Below are positions 1 through 7,180 of a DNA stretch of 11,893 bases, piece after piece. The notes beneath the pieces were generated by a model. The model searched no databases. It was not told the origin of the DNA and worked only from the letters and a program-made list of their open reading frames with translations. How positions within the stretch are numbered: position 1 is the first letter of the stretch; every line of letters starts with the position of its first letter. This DNA comes from Aquificaceae bacterium (GTDB lineage: Bacteria > Aquificota > Aquificia > Aquificales > Aquificaceae), in contig JALWEK010000101.1 of NCBI GenBank assembly GCA_027014185.1, forward strand, positions 1 through 11,893, read 5' to 3'. A program made the position numbers and the translations under genes.

Positions 1-705
1 GAGCTTCTGCTTTATAGTCTGCTCTATAACCCTCGGTCCTGCGAAGCCTATTAGGGCTCTTGGTTCCGCTATTACGATGTCTCCCAAAAAGGCGAAGCTC
101 GCAGCCACCCCTCCGGTGGTGGGGTTCGCAAGTACGGTGATGTAGGGGATACCCCTCTCCTTTAAAAGTCCAACCCCGAGTGATGTCTTTGCCATCTGCA
201 TAAGAGACAGGATACCCTCCTGCATCCTCGCCCCTCCTGAACAGGTAACTGCGATAAGGGGCAGGTGCTCCTCGGCCGCCAGTTCGCAGGCCCTGAAGAA
301 CCTCTCCCCGACCACAGAGCCCATGCTCCCACCAATGAAGCCGAAGTCCATCGAGGCGAAGATAACCTCCCTGCCGAGGATATATCCCCTCACTATCAGG
401 ATCGCCTCGGTGAGTCCGGTCTGCTCCTGGGCCTTCTTCAGCCTGTCCTTATAGGGTTTCGTATCCTTGAACCTCAAAGGGTCTGTGGGAAGTACGTCCT
501 CGAAGAGCTTCTGAGCGCCGGTGTCGTCTAGGGTGAACTCCACCCTCTCGACCGCGGAGAGTGGAAAGTGATAGCCACACTTGGGGCATACCTTGAGATG
601 TCTCTTGAGGTCCGGAACGTACAGAAGTGTTTTGCACTCGGGGCATTTGGTCCAGAGGTTCTCTTCCTCTTTCTTCTTCTTGAAGAGCTTATCGAAGATC
701 CCCAT
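1..705 (-). CDS. accD: Acetyl-CoA carboxylase carboxyltransferase subunit beta, 3' end missing
   Basis: AccD forms with AccA the carboxyltransferase that moves the carboxyl group from biotin on AccB to acetyl-CoA, giving malonyl-CoA for fatty acid synthesis in the cytoplasm. The 235 visible residues start MGIFDKLFKKKK. They carry the N-terminal zinc finger (C21, C24, C40, C43). The carboxyltransferase core follows, with GGSMGSVVGERF (125-136), GGARMQEG (157-164), PTTGGVAASFA (195-205) and GFAGPRVIEQT (220-230), which match E. coli AccD closely. The gene leaves the window at base 1; by comparison with E. coli (about 300 aa), several tens of residues are missing. The ATG at 705 has no Shine-Dalgarno, and a TATACT hexamer lies just upstream, so a very short leader is likely. 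It is divergent from the methyltransferase gene and shares a 30-base spacer with it. The assignment is secure. Confidence 0.97.
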   Translation of the reverse strand, partial: MGIFDKLFKKKKEEENLWTKCPECKTLLYVPDLKRHLKVCPKCGYHFPLSAVERVEFTLDDTGAQKLFEDVLPTDPLRFKDTKPYKDRLKKAQEQTGLTEAILIVRGYILGREVIFASMDFGFIGGSMGSVVGERFFRACELAAEEHLPLIAVTCSGGARMQEGILSLMQMAKTSLGVGLLKERGIPYITVLANPTTGGVAASFAFLGDIVIAEPRALIGFAGPRVIEQTIKQKL

Positions 706-715
706 TCAGTGAAAG

Positions 716-721
716 AGTATA
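716..721 (-). promoter_or_regulatory. Candidate accD -10 element
   Basis: TATACT on the minus strand ends 10 bases before the accD ATG. A start about 7 bases downstream would leave a leader of roughly 4 bases. The best -35 candidate is CTGAAG at 744-739 (17-base spacing, 3 of 6 consensus bases), which is weak. No ribosome binding site lies between the hexamer and the ATG. Confidence 0.4.
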
Positions 722-724
722 AAC

Positions 725-730
725 TAAAAT
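725..730 (+). promoter_or_regulatory. Candidate methyltransferase -10 element
   Basis: TAAAAT ends 5 bases before the ATG at 736, so a start 6-7 bases downstream would fall on the ATG itself. TATAAA at 718-723 is an alternative and overlaps the accD -10 candidate on the other strand. I see no good -35 for either, so this rests on the hexamer and on the absence of a Shine-Dalgarno. Confidence 0.35.
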
Positions 731-735
731 ACTGC

Positions 736-1911
736 ATGCTTCAGGTAAGGGTGAAACCCGGTATAGAGGACAGGATAAGGGGTTTCTTCCCTTGGGTCTA
801 TAGGGCTGAGATAGCATCCCTATCGAGGAAGCCCAGAAAGGGGGAGCTTGTGGTCGTCAGGGACTTCGGAGGAAAGTTCCTCGGATACGGTTACATAAAC
901 CCGGACGTTAGCATAGCTATAAGGATCCTCTCCTTCGACAAGGAGGAGCCGGTAACCCCGGAGCTAATAAAGAGGCGGATAAAGGAGGCCTACGACTACC
1001 GTAAGAGGCTCTACATAAACAGCAACGCCTTTAGGCTTATACACTCGGAGGGAGACCTCCTGCCCGGTCTGATAGTGGACGTCTATGGTGAGTACGCGGT
1101 CCTGGAGTTCACAACCTATGGGATGAACCGGTTCAGGGAGGCGGTTCTCGAAGCCCTTGTAGAAACGCTGAGGCCAAAGGGAATATACGAGAAGGCAAAC
1201 CTGACTGCCCAGAAGGTCGAAGGGATAAAGGTAAGGGAAGGTCCTGTTTACGGAGAGGTTCCGGACGAGATCGTTATATGGGAACATGATCTCAAGTACC
1301 TTATCAACATACCTGAGGGCCAGAAGACAGGCTTCTTCCTGGATCAGAGGAACGCCCGTAAGTTCGTGAGGAGCCTTGTGGAGCCGGGGGACAGGTGTCT
1401 GGACGTCTTCTGCCACACGGGAGGGTTCGCCCTCAACATGAAGAAGATGGGAGCTGGGGAGGTCATAGCCGTGGACATATCCGAGCCGGCCCTCGAGATG
1501 GGAAGGAAGAACGAGGAGCTCAACGGTCTTTCAGGTATAGAGTGGGTCCAGGCTAACGCCTTCGATTATCTGAGGGAGCTAGACAGGAGGGGAGAGAAGT
1601 TCGATGTGGTGGTAATAGACCCTCCCTCCTTCGCCAAGAACAAGCACGCGGTCCCAAACGCTCTCAGGGGATACAAGGAGCTTTGCGTAAGAGGTCTCCG
1701 GATCACAAGGCAGGGAGGGTATCTGGCGATCTTCTCCTGCTCCTTTCACATAACGGAGCAGCATCTTTTAGATGTTCTAACGCAGGCCTCCTACGACGTG
1801 AGGAGGCAGGTGAGGGTAATTGCGAAGACCTTTCAGGATAAGGATCATCCCTGGATACTACAGATGCCCAATACTTTGTATCTTAAGGGTATCTGGGTTG
1901 AGGTGGTCTGA
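736..1911 (+). CDS. Class I SAM-dependent rRNA (cytosine-C5) methyltransferase, RlmI family
   Basis: RlmI-family enzymes methylate C5 of a cytosine in 23S rRNA using S-adenosylmethionine. The protein has 391 residues against about 396 for E. coli RlmI. An N-terminal PUA-like RNA-binding domain (about 1-75, with KPGIEDRIRGFFPWVY) is followed by the family's middle region, including FLDQRNAR (201-208). The Rossmann methyltransferase core has the SAM-binding motif LDVFCHTGGFALNM (222-235), acidic VDIS (246-249), DPPSF (295-299) and SCSF (334-337) with a possible catalytic Cys335. I chose the ATG at 736 because homologues begin at this point of the PUA domain. An in-frame ATG at 568 would run 138 bases antisense over accD and adds residues that are only accD read backwards. 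A GTG at 709 is an in-frame alternative adding nine residues. No Shine-Dalgarno precedes 736. The exact target cytosine cannot be read from sequence, so I give no symbol. Confidence 0.9.
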   Translation: MLQVRVKPGIEDRIRGFFPWVYRAEIASLSRKPRKGELVVVRDFGGKFLGYGYINPDVSIAIRILSFDKEEPVTPELIKRRIKEAYDYRKRLYINSNAFRLIHSEGDLLPGLIVDVYGEYAVLEFTTYGMNRFREAVLEALVETLRPKGIYEKANLTAQKVEGIKVREGPVYGEVPDEIVIWEHDLKYLINIPEGQKTGFFLDQRNARKFVRSLVEPGDRCLDVFCHTGGFALNMKKMGAGEVIAVDISEPALEMGRKNEELNGLSGIEWVQANAFDYLRELDRRGEKFDVVVIDPPSFAKNKHAVPNALRGYKELCVRGLRITRQGGYLAIFSCSFHITEQHLLDVLTQASYDVRRQVRVIAKTFQDKDHPWILQMPNTLYLKGIWVEVV

Positions 1912-2029
1912 TTAGCCTTTTCTTATAAACCCCATAAGGAACGCTTATGAAGTTTTAAGTAAAAATGCTATCAATACCTTAGGCGAAAGATTATCCTTTT
2001 AGTTAAAGTGTGCCCAAGGAGGCAACGCC
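1912..2029 (+). promoter_or_regulatory. Leader and promoter region of the soe operon
   Basis: This is the only sizeable intergenic gap in the window (118 bases) and is clearly A/T-rich, so the operon promoter should lie here. Weak candidates are TTATGA (1945-1950) with TATCAA (1969-1974), and TAAAGT (2004-2009) close to the gene; neither pair is convincing. The soeA ribosome binding site AAGGAGG (2016-2022) ends the region. No T-run terminator for the upstream gene is evident. Confidence 0.4.
1922..1948 (+). repeat. Alternating CTTAT / ATAAG / CTTAT short inverted repeats
   Basis: CTTAT (1922-1926), ATAAG (1934-1938) and CTTAT (1944-1948) can pair in two mutually exclusive ways. The first pairing extends to 7 bp with one G-T wobble. 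The second, with a 5-base centre, looks like a small operator-type palindrome. A stem this short and A/T-rich is unlikely to be a stable RNA hairpin at high temperature. Confidence 0.35.
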
Positions 2030-4873
2030 ATGGAGATAGGTGGTAGCTTCTACGAGAGGAAGTATTACAGCACCTGCTACATGTGTGCCTGCAGGTGCGG
2101 AATTGAGGTTTACGTTAGGAACAATAAGGTTACTTACATAAAGGGAAATGACGACCACCCTTTGAATAAAGGGGTTCTATGCGCCAAGGGCTCCTCGGGG
2201 ATAATGAAGGAGTACTCCCCCGCAAGGCTAAGGAAACCACTCCTCAGAACGGGACCCAGAGGCTCTGGACAGTTCAAGGAGATAGAGTGGGACGAGGCCC
2301 TCGAGATAGCGGCTAAATGGATAGACGAGGCGAGGAAGAAGAACCCCGCCAAGGTGGCCTTCTTCACCGGAAGGGACCAGATGCAGGCGATAAACGGCTG
2401 GTTCGCCCAGCAGATCGGGACGATAAACTGGGCCGCTCACGGGGGCTTCTGCTCAGTGAATGTGGCAGCTGCAGGACTTCTCTCCACAGGATACTCTTTC
2501 TGGGAGTTCGGGGATCCGGACTTTGAAAATACCAAGTACTTCATGATGATAGGGGTAGCCGAAGACCACGCCTCGAACCCCTTCAAGCTCGGAATTCAGG
2601 AGATGAAGAGGAGGGGAGGGAAGCTCGTTTTCGTGAACCCGGTTCGCTGGTCCTACGGAGCGATAGCGGACGAGTGGGTGCCCGTTAAGCCTGGAACCGA
2701 CGGCGCCTTCATAATGGGCCTCATGCACGTTCTGTTCAAATACAACCTGATAGACTGGACCTTCCTCAAAGAGCAGACCAACGCTCCCTGGCTCGTGATC
2801 CAGGCCCCTGGGACCTCTAAGGACGGACTCTTTTACAGGAACGAGGAAGGAAAGCCGATGGTCTACGACAAGAAGTCCAAATCCTTCAAACCTGCGGACA
2901 GAATAGTTCCCGATGACCTCGATCCTGCCTTCATAGGCGAGTTCGAAACCCCTGAGGGCTTCAAGGTAAGGCCCGCCTTCGACATATTTGCCGAAAGGCT
3001 TGTAAGAGACTACAGCCCTGAGAAAGTTGAGAAGATAACGGGGATCCCTGCAAAGGACATAGAGAGGATCGCCAAGGAGATGGGCGTGATAGCCCTTTAC
3101 GATCCCCTCGAGATACCCGTCGAGTGGACGGACGTCTGGGGAAGAAAGCACAAGACCATGAAGGGAAGGCCCGTCTCCTTCCACATAATGAGGGGGATAG
3201 CCTCCCATTCGAACGGCTTCCAGACCTCACGGGCGGTATTCCTTCTGAAGATGCTTCTGGGATGCGTGGACGCTCCCGGAGGTCACCTGGCAAAGCCCCC
3301 CTACCCCAAGCACATAGAGGACCTTCCAAGGCCCTACAAGATAAGGTCCCTCGACGAGCTCAAGTACGGAGAACCTTTGAAGGGGCCTCACCTCGGACTT
3401 CCCCAGAACCCCGACGACCTTCTGGTGGACAAGGACGGGAACCCTCTCAGGATCGACAAAGCATACAGCTGGGAGTTCCCGATTGCGGCCCATGGCTGCA
3501 TACAGAACGTCATACCTGCCGCCTACCAGAGGGATCCCTACGACATAGAGGTCCTGATCATCTACATGGCTAACATGGCCTGGAACTCTTCCCAGAACAT
3601 ACCCTACATACTCGAGGCCCTCACCGCAAAGGATGCGGCCGGCAACTACATAATTCCAAAGATAATCACCATAGACGCCTTCTACAGCGAGCAGGTTGCC
3701 TATTCGGATCTCGTCCTTCCCGACGCCACATACCTAGAGCAGTGGTTCGCCCTCTCGCTCCTCGACAGGCCCCCTTCGGTAGCCTCAGGACCTGTGGACG
3801 CCCTCAGACAGCCCGTGGTGGATCCAAAGAAGGAGGGGCTTGACATCAGGCCCTGGGGAGACGTGATGGTGGAGCTGGGCACCAGGCTCAAGCTCCCCGG
3901 CTTTGTGAACGAAGACGGGACGCCCAAATACAAAGATTTCAAGGATTTCCTCATAAACTGGCAGCCGAGACCCGGAATCGGAGCACTGGCTGGCTGGAGA
4001 GGTAAGAACGGAGATAAGCACTTTGTGGGAGAGCCCAACCCAAAACAGCTTGAGATGTACACCAAGAACAAGGGCTTTTTCTACTATAGGCTCCCTGAGC
4101 ACATGAGGTACTTCAGGCACATAAACAAGGACTACCTCGAGTGGGCAAAGAGCGTGGGATTCGTGAAGAAGACCGATCCCATAATAATGAACTTCTACGT
4201 AGAGTCCCTCCAGACCTTCAGGCTCGCAGGGCAGGGCCTGTGGGAAGGCGAGAACCAGCCCCCCAACGATCCCGTGATAAGGGAGAGGCTCGTAAAGTAC
4301 TTCGATCCCCTACCCTTCTGGTATCCTCCCTTCGAGGAGGAGGTTAGCGGAGACGAGTATCCGCTCTATGCCTTCACCGCAAGGCCCCAGTGGATGTATC
4401 ACTCATGGGACTCTCAGAACGTATGGCTCAGGCAGATATCCACGAGGAACTTCCTATACATGAACCCCAAGACAGCTGAGAAGCTCGGGATAAAGCATCT
4501 GGACTGGGTCTGGGTCGAGTCTAGGGTAGGAAAGGTCAAGTGTCAGGTGTTCCTAACCGAGGCCACAGAGCCAAACTCGGTCTGGACCTGGAACGCGATA
4601 GGAAAGATGCAGGGAACGTGGGGCCTCAAACCCGAGGCAGAGGAAGGACACCAGGGCTTTCTCCTCAACCACGTCATACCCCACAGCATAAAGATAGGTA
4701 GCAGGGAGGTATTCTACGGGGATCCGGTAACCGGACACCTCGCCTGGTTCGATACGAAGGTTAAAGTTTATAAGGCTGAGGATCAGGAGCCCGAGACCTA
4801 CCCTGAGTTCAGGGTAGAACCTCTTCCCTACATAAAGGAGAGGTGGGTTGAGGTTCTGAGGTACAAGCCATGA
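2030..4873 (+). CDS. soeA: Sulfite dehydrogenase / sulfur reductase molybdopterin subunit (SoeA/SreA type)
   Basis: This is the catalytic subunit of a DMSO-reductase-family enzyme that binds Mo-bis(MGD) and one [4Fe-4S] cluster. In Aquifex the related SoeABC couples sulfite oxidation to quinone reduction and also reduces sulfur or tetrathionate in vitro. The 947 residues include the cluster ligands C16, C19, C23 and C51 and the likely molybdenum ligand C141 in HGGFCSVN. The motif CYMCACRCGI near the N-terminus and GVLCAKGSSGIM (48-59) are typical of the SoeA-like group. There is no twin-arginine signal; the cluster motif starts at residue 16, so the enzyme should stay in the cytoplasm. This separates it from exported PsrA, PhsA and TtrA. 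AAGGAGG seven bases upstream fixes the start. The stop overlaps the Uma2 start by ATGA. Family and Cys ligation are secure; physiological direction and substrate are inferred. Confidence 0.85.
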   Translation: MEIGGSFYERKYYSTCYMCACRCGIEVYVRNNKVTYIKGNDDHPLNKGVLCAKGSSGIMKEYSPARLRKPLLRTGPRGSGQFKEIEWDEALEIAAKWIDEARKKNPAKVAFFTGRDQMQAINGWFAQQIGTINWAAHGGFCSVNVAAAGLLSTGYSFWEFGDPDFENTKYFMMIGVAEDHASNPFKLGIQEMKRRGGKLVFVNPVRWSYGAIADEWVPVKPGTDGAFIMGLMHVLFKYNLIDWTFLKEQTNAPWLVIQAPGTSKDGLFYRNEEGKPMVYDKKSKSFKPADRIVPDDLDPAFIGEFETPEGFKVRPAFDIFAERLVRDYSPEKVEKITGIPAKDIERIAKEMGVIALYDPLEIPVEWTDVWGRKHKTMKGRPVSFHIMRGIASHSNGFQTSRAVFLLKMLLGCVDAPGGHLAKPPYPKHIEDLPRPYKIRSLDELKYGEPLKGPHLGLPQNPDDLLVDKDGNPLRIDKAYSWEFPIAAHGCIQNVIPAAYQRDPYDIEVLIIYMANMAWNSSQNIPYILEALTAKDAAGNYIIPKIITIDAFYSEQVAYSDLVLPDATYLEQWFALSLLDRPPSVASGPVDALRQPVVDPKKEGLDIRPWGDVMVELGTRLKLPGFVNEDGTPKYKDFKDFLINWQPRPGIGALAGWRGKNGDKHFVGEPNPKQLEMYTKNKGFFYYRLPEHMRYFRHINKDYLEWAKSVGFVKKTDPIIMNFYVESLQTFRLAGQGLWEGENQPPNDPVIRERLVKYFDPLPFWYPPFEEEVSGDEYPLYAFTARPQWMYHSWDSQNVWLRQISTRNFLYMNPKTAEKLGIKHLDWVWVESRVGKVKCQVFLTEATEPNSVWTWNAIGKMQGTWGLKPEAEEGHQGFLLNHVIPHSIKIGSREVFYGDPVTGHLAWFDTKVKVYKAEDQEPETYPEFRVEPLPYIKERWVEVLRYKP

Positions 4874-5421
4874 AGCTCAAAGAGAGGAAGACTGTAAAAG
4901 ATTACGAGGCTCTTCCAGAAGGGGCACCCTACCAGCTCATCGACGGAGAGCTTGTAATGAGTCCTGCACCGAACTTTCAACATCAGAGAATTCTGAAGAG
5001 GCTGTTTTTAAAGTTCTACGAAAAAGTGGAAAAGGCAGGCAGTGGTGAGGTGGTATTCTCTCCTGTAGACGTTTACTTGGACGAAGAGAACGTCTTCCAG
5101 CCCGATCTGGTGGTCCTCCTGAAGGATTCTTTGGGAAAGATCACGGAAAAAGGCGTGGAGGGTGCGCCAGACGTGGTGGTAGAGGTCCTCTCCCCTTCCA
5201 CAGCCTACTACGATCTCAGGAAGAAAAAGGAGGTTTACGAGAAGGCGGGCGTGAAGGAGTACTGGATAGTGGATCCAGAGATGGAAGAGCTGGAGGTATA
5301 CACCAACGAGGGTGGAAGCTTCAGGATCTTCTCCAAGGCTAAAAAGGAGGGAAAGGTCAAGTCTTCTCTTATAAAGGGCCTGGAGATCGAGCTTAAAGAT
5401 CTCTTTAAGGAGGTGCTGTGA
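4870..5421 (+). CDS. Uma2-family (DUF820) PD-(D/E)XK nuclease-like protein
   Basis: Uma2/DUF820 proteins have the fold of PD-(D/E)XK endonucleases; they are often multicopy and their function is mostly unknown. The 183-residue protein has the usual full length and features: an N-terminal YQLIDGELVM strand (21-30), SPVDVYLD (64-71), QPD with D79, PDVVVEVLSPST (100-111) with acidic E105, then D115, K120 and Y123, and GVKEYWIVDPE (127-137). D79, E105 and K120 are plausible active-site residues, so the fold does not look broken. It overlaps soeA by ATGA and abuts soeB, so it must be co-transcribed and probably translationally coupled to the respiratory genes. GAGGT (4858-4862) is its ribosome site. 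By hand count 4921-5400 is about 50% GC, against about 58% in sampled soeA lines, which may mean a different origin or simply its Lys/Glu-rich composition. No role in the Soe complex can be deduced from sequence. Confidence 0.88.
   Translation: MKLKERKTVKDYEALPEGAPYQLIDGELVMSPAPNFQHQRILKRLFLKFYEKVEKAGSGEVVFSPVDVYLDEENVFQPDLVVLLKDSLGKITEKGVEGAPDVVVEVLSPSTAYYDLRKKKEVYEKAGVKEYWIVDPEMEELEVYTNEGGSFRIFSKAKKEGKVKSSLIKGLEIELKDLFKEVL
5407..5413 (+). promoter_or_regulatory. Ribosome binding site deciding the soeB start
   Basis: AAGGAGG lies inside the last codons of the Uma2 gene, seven bases before the ATG at 5421 and four before an in-frame GTG at 5418. The spacing favours the ATG, which shares one base with the Uma2 stop (TGATG). 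Confidence 0.8.
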
Positions 5422-6164
5422 TGGCACAGTTTGCTCTTGTTATAGATCTCAACACATGCGTCGGATGTCATGCCTGCGCTACCAACTGCAAGGAGTGGAA
5501 CACCCAGGCAGCCTTCGGGCCTCTTTCGGACTTCGATCCATACGGGGCCCATCCGGAGGGTGTCTGGTACAACAGGATAATGACCTACGAGACGGGAGAG
5601 TTCCCCAGCACCCAGGTATTCCACCTTCCCAAGTCCTGCCTCCACTGTCAGGATGCTCCCTGCGTCCCCGTCTGCCCAACTGGAGCTAGCTACAAGAGGG
5701 AGCAGGACGGGATAGTTCTGGTCAACTACGACGACTGCATAGGTTGCAAGCTCTGCTCTTGGAGCTGTCCCTACGGATGCAGGGAGTTCGACGAGGCGGA
5801 CAAGGTTATGAAGAAGTGCACCCTCTGCATAGACAGGATATACGACGAGACCCTGCCCCCTGAACACAGAAAGCCTGCCTGCGTTCTCACATGCCCGGCG
5901 AGGGCGAGGTTCTTCGGAGACATAGAGGATCCTAACAGCGAGGTTTACAAGGTTATAGAGGAGAGAAACGGCTTCGTCCTATTCCCCGACATGGGAACGA
6001 ACCCAGCAAACCACTACCTGCCGAGGATAGAAACCAAGATAAACCTCGAAGAGTTCGAAAAGCACATACTGAAGCCCGACAACCCTCTTTTCTTGGAGGT
6101 TATGAAGAGGCACCACGTCTCTAACAAAGCTCCGCAGGAGAAACAGGTAGAGGAGGTGGTCTGA
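5421..6164 (+). CDS. soeB: Four-[4Fe-4S] electron-transfer subunit of the Soe/Sre complex
   Basis: This DmsB/NrfC-type ferredoxin subunit passes electrons between the molybdenum subunit and the membrane anchor. The 247 residues hold sixteen cluster cysteines in four groups: C13-C16-C19-C23, C73-C76-C81-C85, C106-C109-C112-C116 and C133-C136-C154-C158. This is enough for four [4Fe-4S] clusters; C120 is extra. There is no signal peptide, consistent with a cytoplasmic side. The C-terminal tail after about residue 165 is charged and without cysteines, and could pack against the anchor. Length matches SoeB and DmsB-like subunits. I start at the ATG rather than the GTG one codon upstream because of ribosome-site spacing. 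The stop shares one base with the soeC ATG (TGATG), so alpha, nuclease, beta and gamma genes form one tightly coupled unit. The family is certain; the Soe assignment rests on soeA and soeC. Confidence 0.9.
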   Translation: MAQFALVIDLNTCVGCHACATNCKEWNTQAAFGPLSDFDPYGAHPEGVWYNRIMTYETGEFPSTQVFHLPKSCLHCQDAPCVPVCPTGASYKREQDGIVLVNYDDCIGCKLCSWSCPYGCREFDEADKVMKKCTLCIDRIYDETLPPEHRKPACVLTCPARARFFGDIEDPNSEVYKVIEERNGFVLFPDMGTNPANHYLPRIETKINLEEFEKHILKPDNPLFLEVMKRHHVSNKAPQEKQVEEVV

Positions 6165-7180
6165 TGCACCCACCGCTGTCTTTGATATTCTTTTTCCTCA
6201 CCGCTGGAACTTCCATAGGCCTTTTCATCTTCATGTACGCGATCGAGTTCCTCCAGCTCTTTGGAAAGGGGCAGGGTCTTCCCAAGGAAGTTATCCTCAA
6301 GTTGGGAGTGCTGGAGCTGATCCTGATAGGTCTTGGAGCCTTCGGGGCCTCCTTTCACCTCGGGCACAAGCTCAGGGCCTGGAAGGCGATAAAGAGGTTC
6401 AGGACCTCTTGGCTCTCGAGGGAGGCGGTCTTCAGCGGAGCTTACGGCGTGTCCCTCCTCATATACCTAGTCCTAAACCAGCTGGGAGTCAACCCCTTCT
6501 TCGAGCACTTCTTTGGTATTCTGACCTTCATCCTAGGAGTTTTAAGCGGTTTCTCCACAGCGATGATATACGCCTCCAACAAGTTCGTCCTTGAGTGGAA
6601 CTCCTCGATCACTGTGATCTACTACCTCCTCATGTATCTGATGCTCGGCTCCACCCTGATGGCATACTTCTCCCATCTCTATAACCTCCCCTACCTGGGG
6701 ACATTTATATTCCTATCATTCCTGTTTTTGGCGCTTGGGCTCGGTTTCAGGCTCGCCTTCAATATAAGGCAGTTCTACCTCAAGCGCCCTACAATGAACG
6801 AGGCTCTTAACCTACCCCACAACAGGCCTATAAGGGTCGTGGATACTGGAACTACCACCGACAACTACTGCACCGAGGAGTTCTACTACAGGAAGGGTAA
6901 GGAGATGCTCTCCACAGTTATACCTGTTGCCTACCTGCTTACCTTCGTTGTTCCCCTCTTCCTAGTTCTCTACGCATGGATAACTGGAACCGCCAACCAC
7001 TGGATTTTGGGGCTTACCTACCTCTTCGTCCTCGTTGGTAGCGCACTTGAGAGGTGGAGCTTCTTCGTGGAGGGCAACCACGTTCAGAACCTATTCTACG
7101 GACTCTATCCTGAGGAGGGCTACAGGCTCAGGAAAGGTTACATGGAGAGGAAGGAGACGAAGATCTCCCTTTACGGGTAG
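6164..7180 (+). CDS. soeC: DmsC-family membrane anchor, quinone-reactive subunit
   Basis: This integral membrane subunit anchors the SoeAB pair and exchanges electrons with the quinone pool. The 338-residue protein has about eight hydrophobic segments (roughly 7-30, 46-66, 88-106, 114-136, 148-170, 177-197, 250-271, 278-297). The DmsC-type motif spans 63-90, with SFHLGHKLRAWKA and TSWLSREAVF, including H65 and H68. Between segments 6 and 7 is a soluble loop of about 50 residues rich in conserved-looking polar residues (VDTGTTTDNYCTEEFYY, 226-242). The DmsC type, not the NrfD type found in PsrC, agrees with the Soe assignment. AGGAGG (6151-6156) lies seven bases before the ATG. The gene ends in a 10-base convergent overlap with pabB, leaving no space for a separate terminator. 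Quinone binding is inferred from the family. Confidence 0.88.
   Translation: MHPPLSLIFFFLTAGTSIGLFIFMYAIEFLQLFGKGQGLPKEVILKLGVLELILIGLGAFGASFHLGHKLRAWKAIKRFRTSWLSREAVFSGAYGVSLLIYLVLNQLGVNPFFEHFFGILTFILGVLSGFSTAMIYASNKFVLEWNSSITVIYYLLMYLMLGSTLMAYFSHLYNLPYLGTFIFLSFLFLALGLGFRLAFNIRQFYLKRPTMNEALNLPHNRPIRVVDTGTTTDNYCTEEFYYRKGKEMLSTVIPVAYLLTFVVPLFLVLYAWITGTANHWILGLTYLFVLVGSALERWSFFVEGNHVQNLFYGLYPEEGYRLRKGYMERKETKISLYG

Noticed and set aside
568..735. N-terminal extension of the methyltransferase by 56 codons to an upstream ATG
   Set aside because: The extension is mostly accD read on the opposite strand, the PUA domain begins at 736, and RlmI-family length fits 391 residues.
964..1416. 150-codon minus-strand frame inside the methyltransferase gene
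   Set aside because: It is a shadow frame; the plus-strand methyltransferase motifs fully account for the region.
1912..1950. Rho-independent terminator after the methyltransferase gene
   Set aside because: The stem is only five to seven A/T-rich base pairs and no T-run follows.
2453..3208. 251-codon open frame on the minus strand inside soeA
   Set aside because: It has no domain, no ribosome site and a Val/Gly/Tyr-rich composition; it is a shadow of the biased plus-strand codons of soeA.
2030..4873. Formate dehydrogenase or periplasmic polysulfide/tetrathionate reductase for the molybdenum subunit
   Set aside because: There is no Tat signal and the anchor is of DmsC type. Residue 141 is an ordinary TGC cysteine and there is no in-frame TGA selenocysteine codon.
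5418..5420. GTG as the soeB start, adding one residue
   Set aside because: It lies only four bases from AAGGAGG, while the next codon ATG has the usual seven-base spacing.
5235..5867. 210-codon minus-strand frame across the Uma2/soeB junction
   Set aside because: It runs antisense through the four-cluster ferredoxin gene and resembles no known protein.
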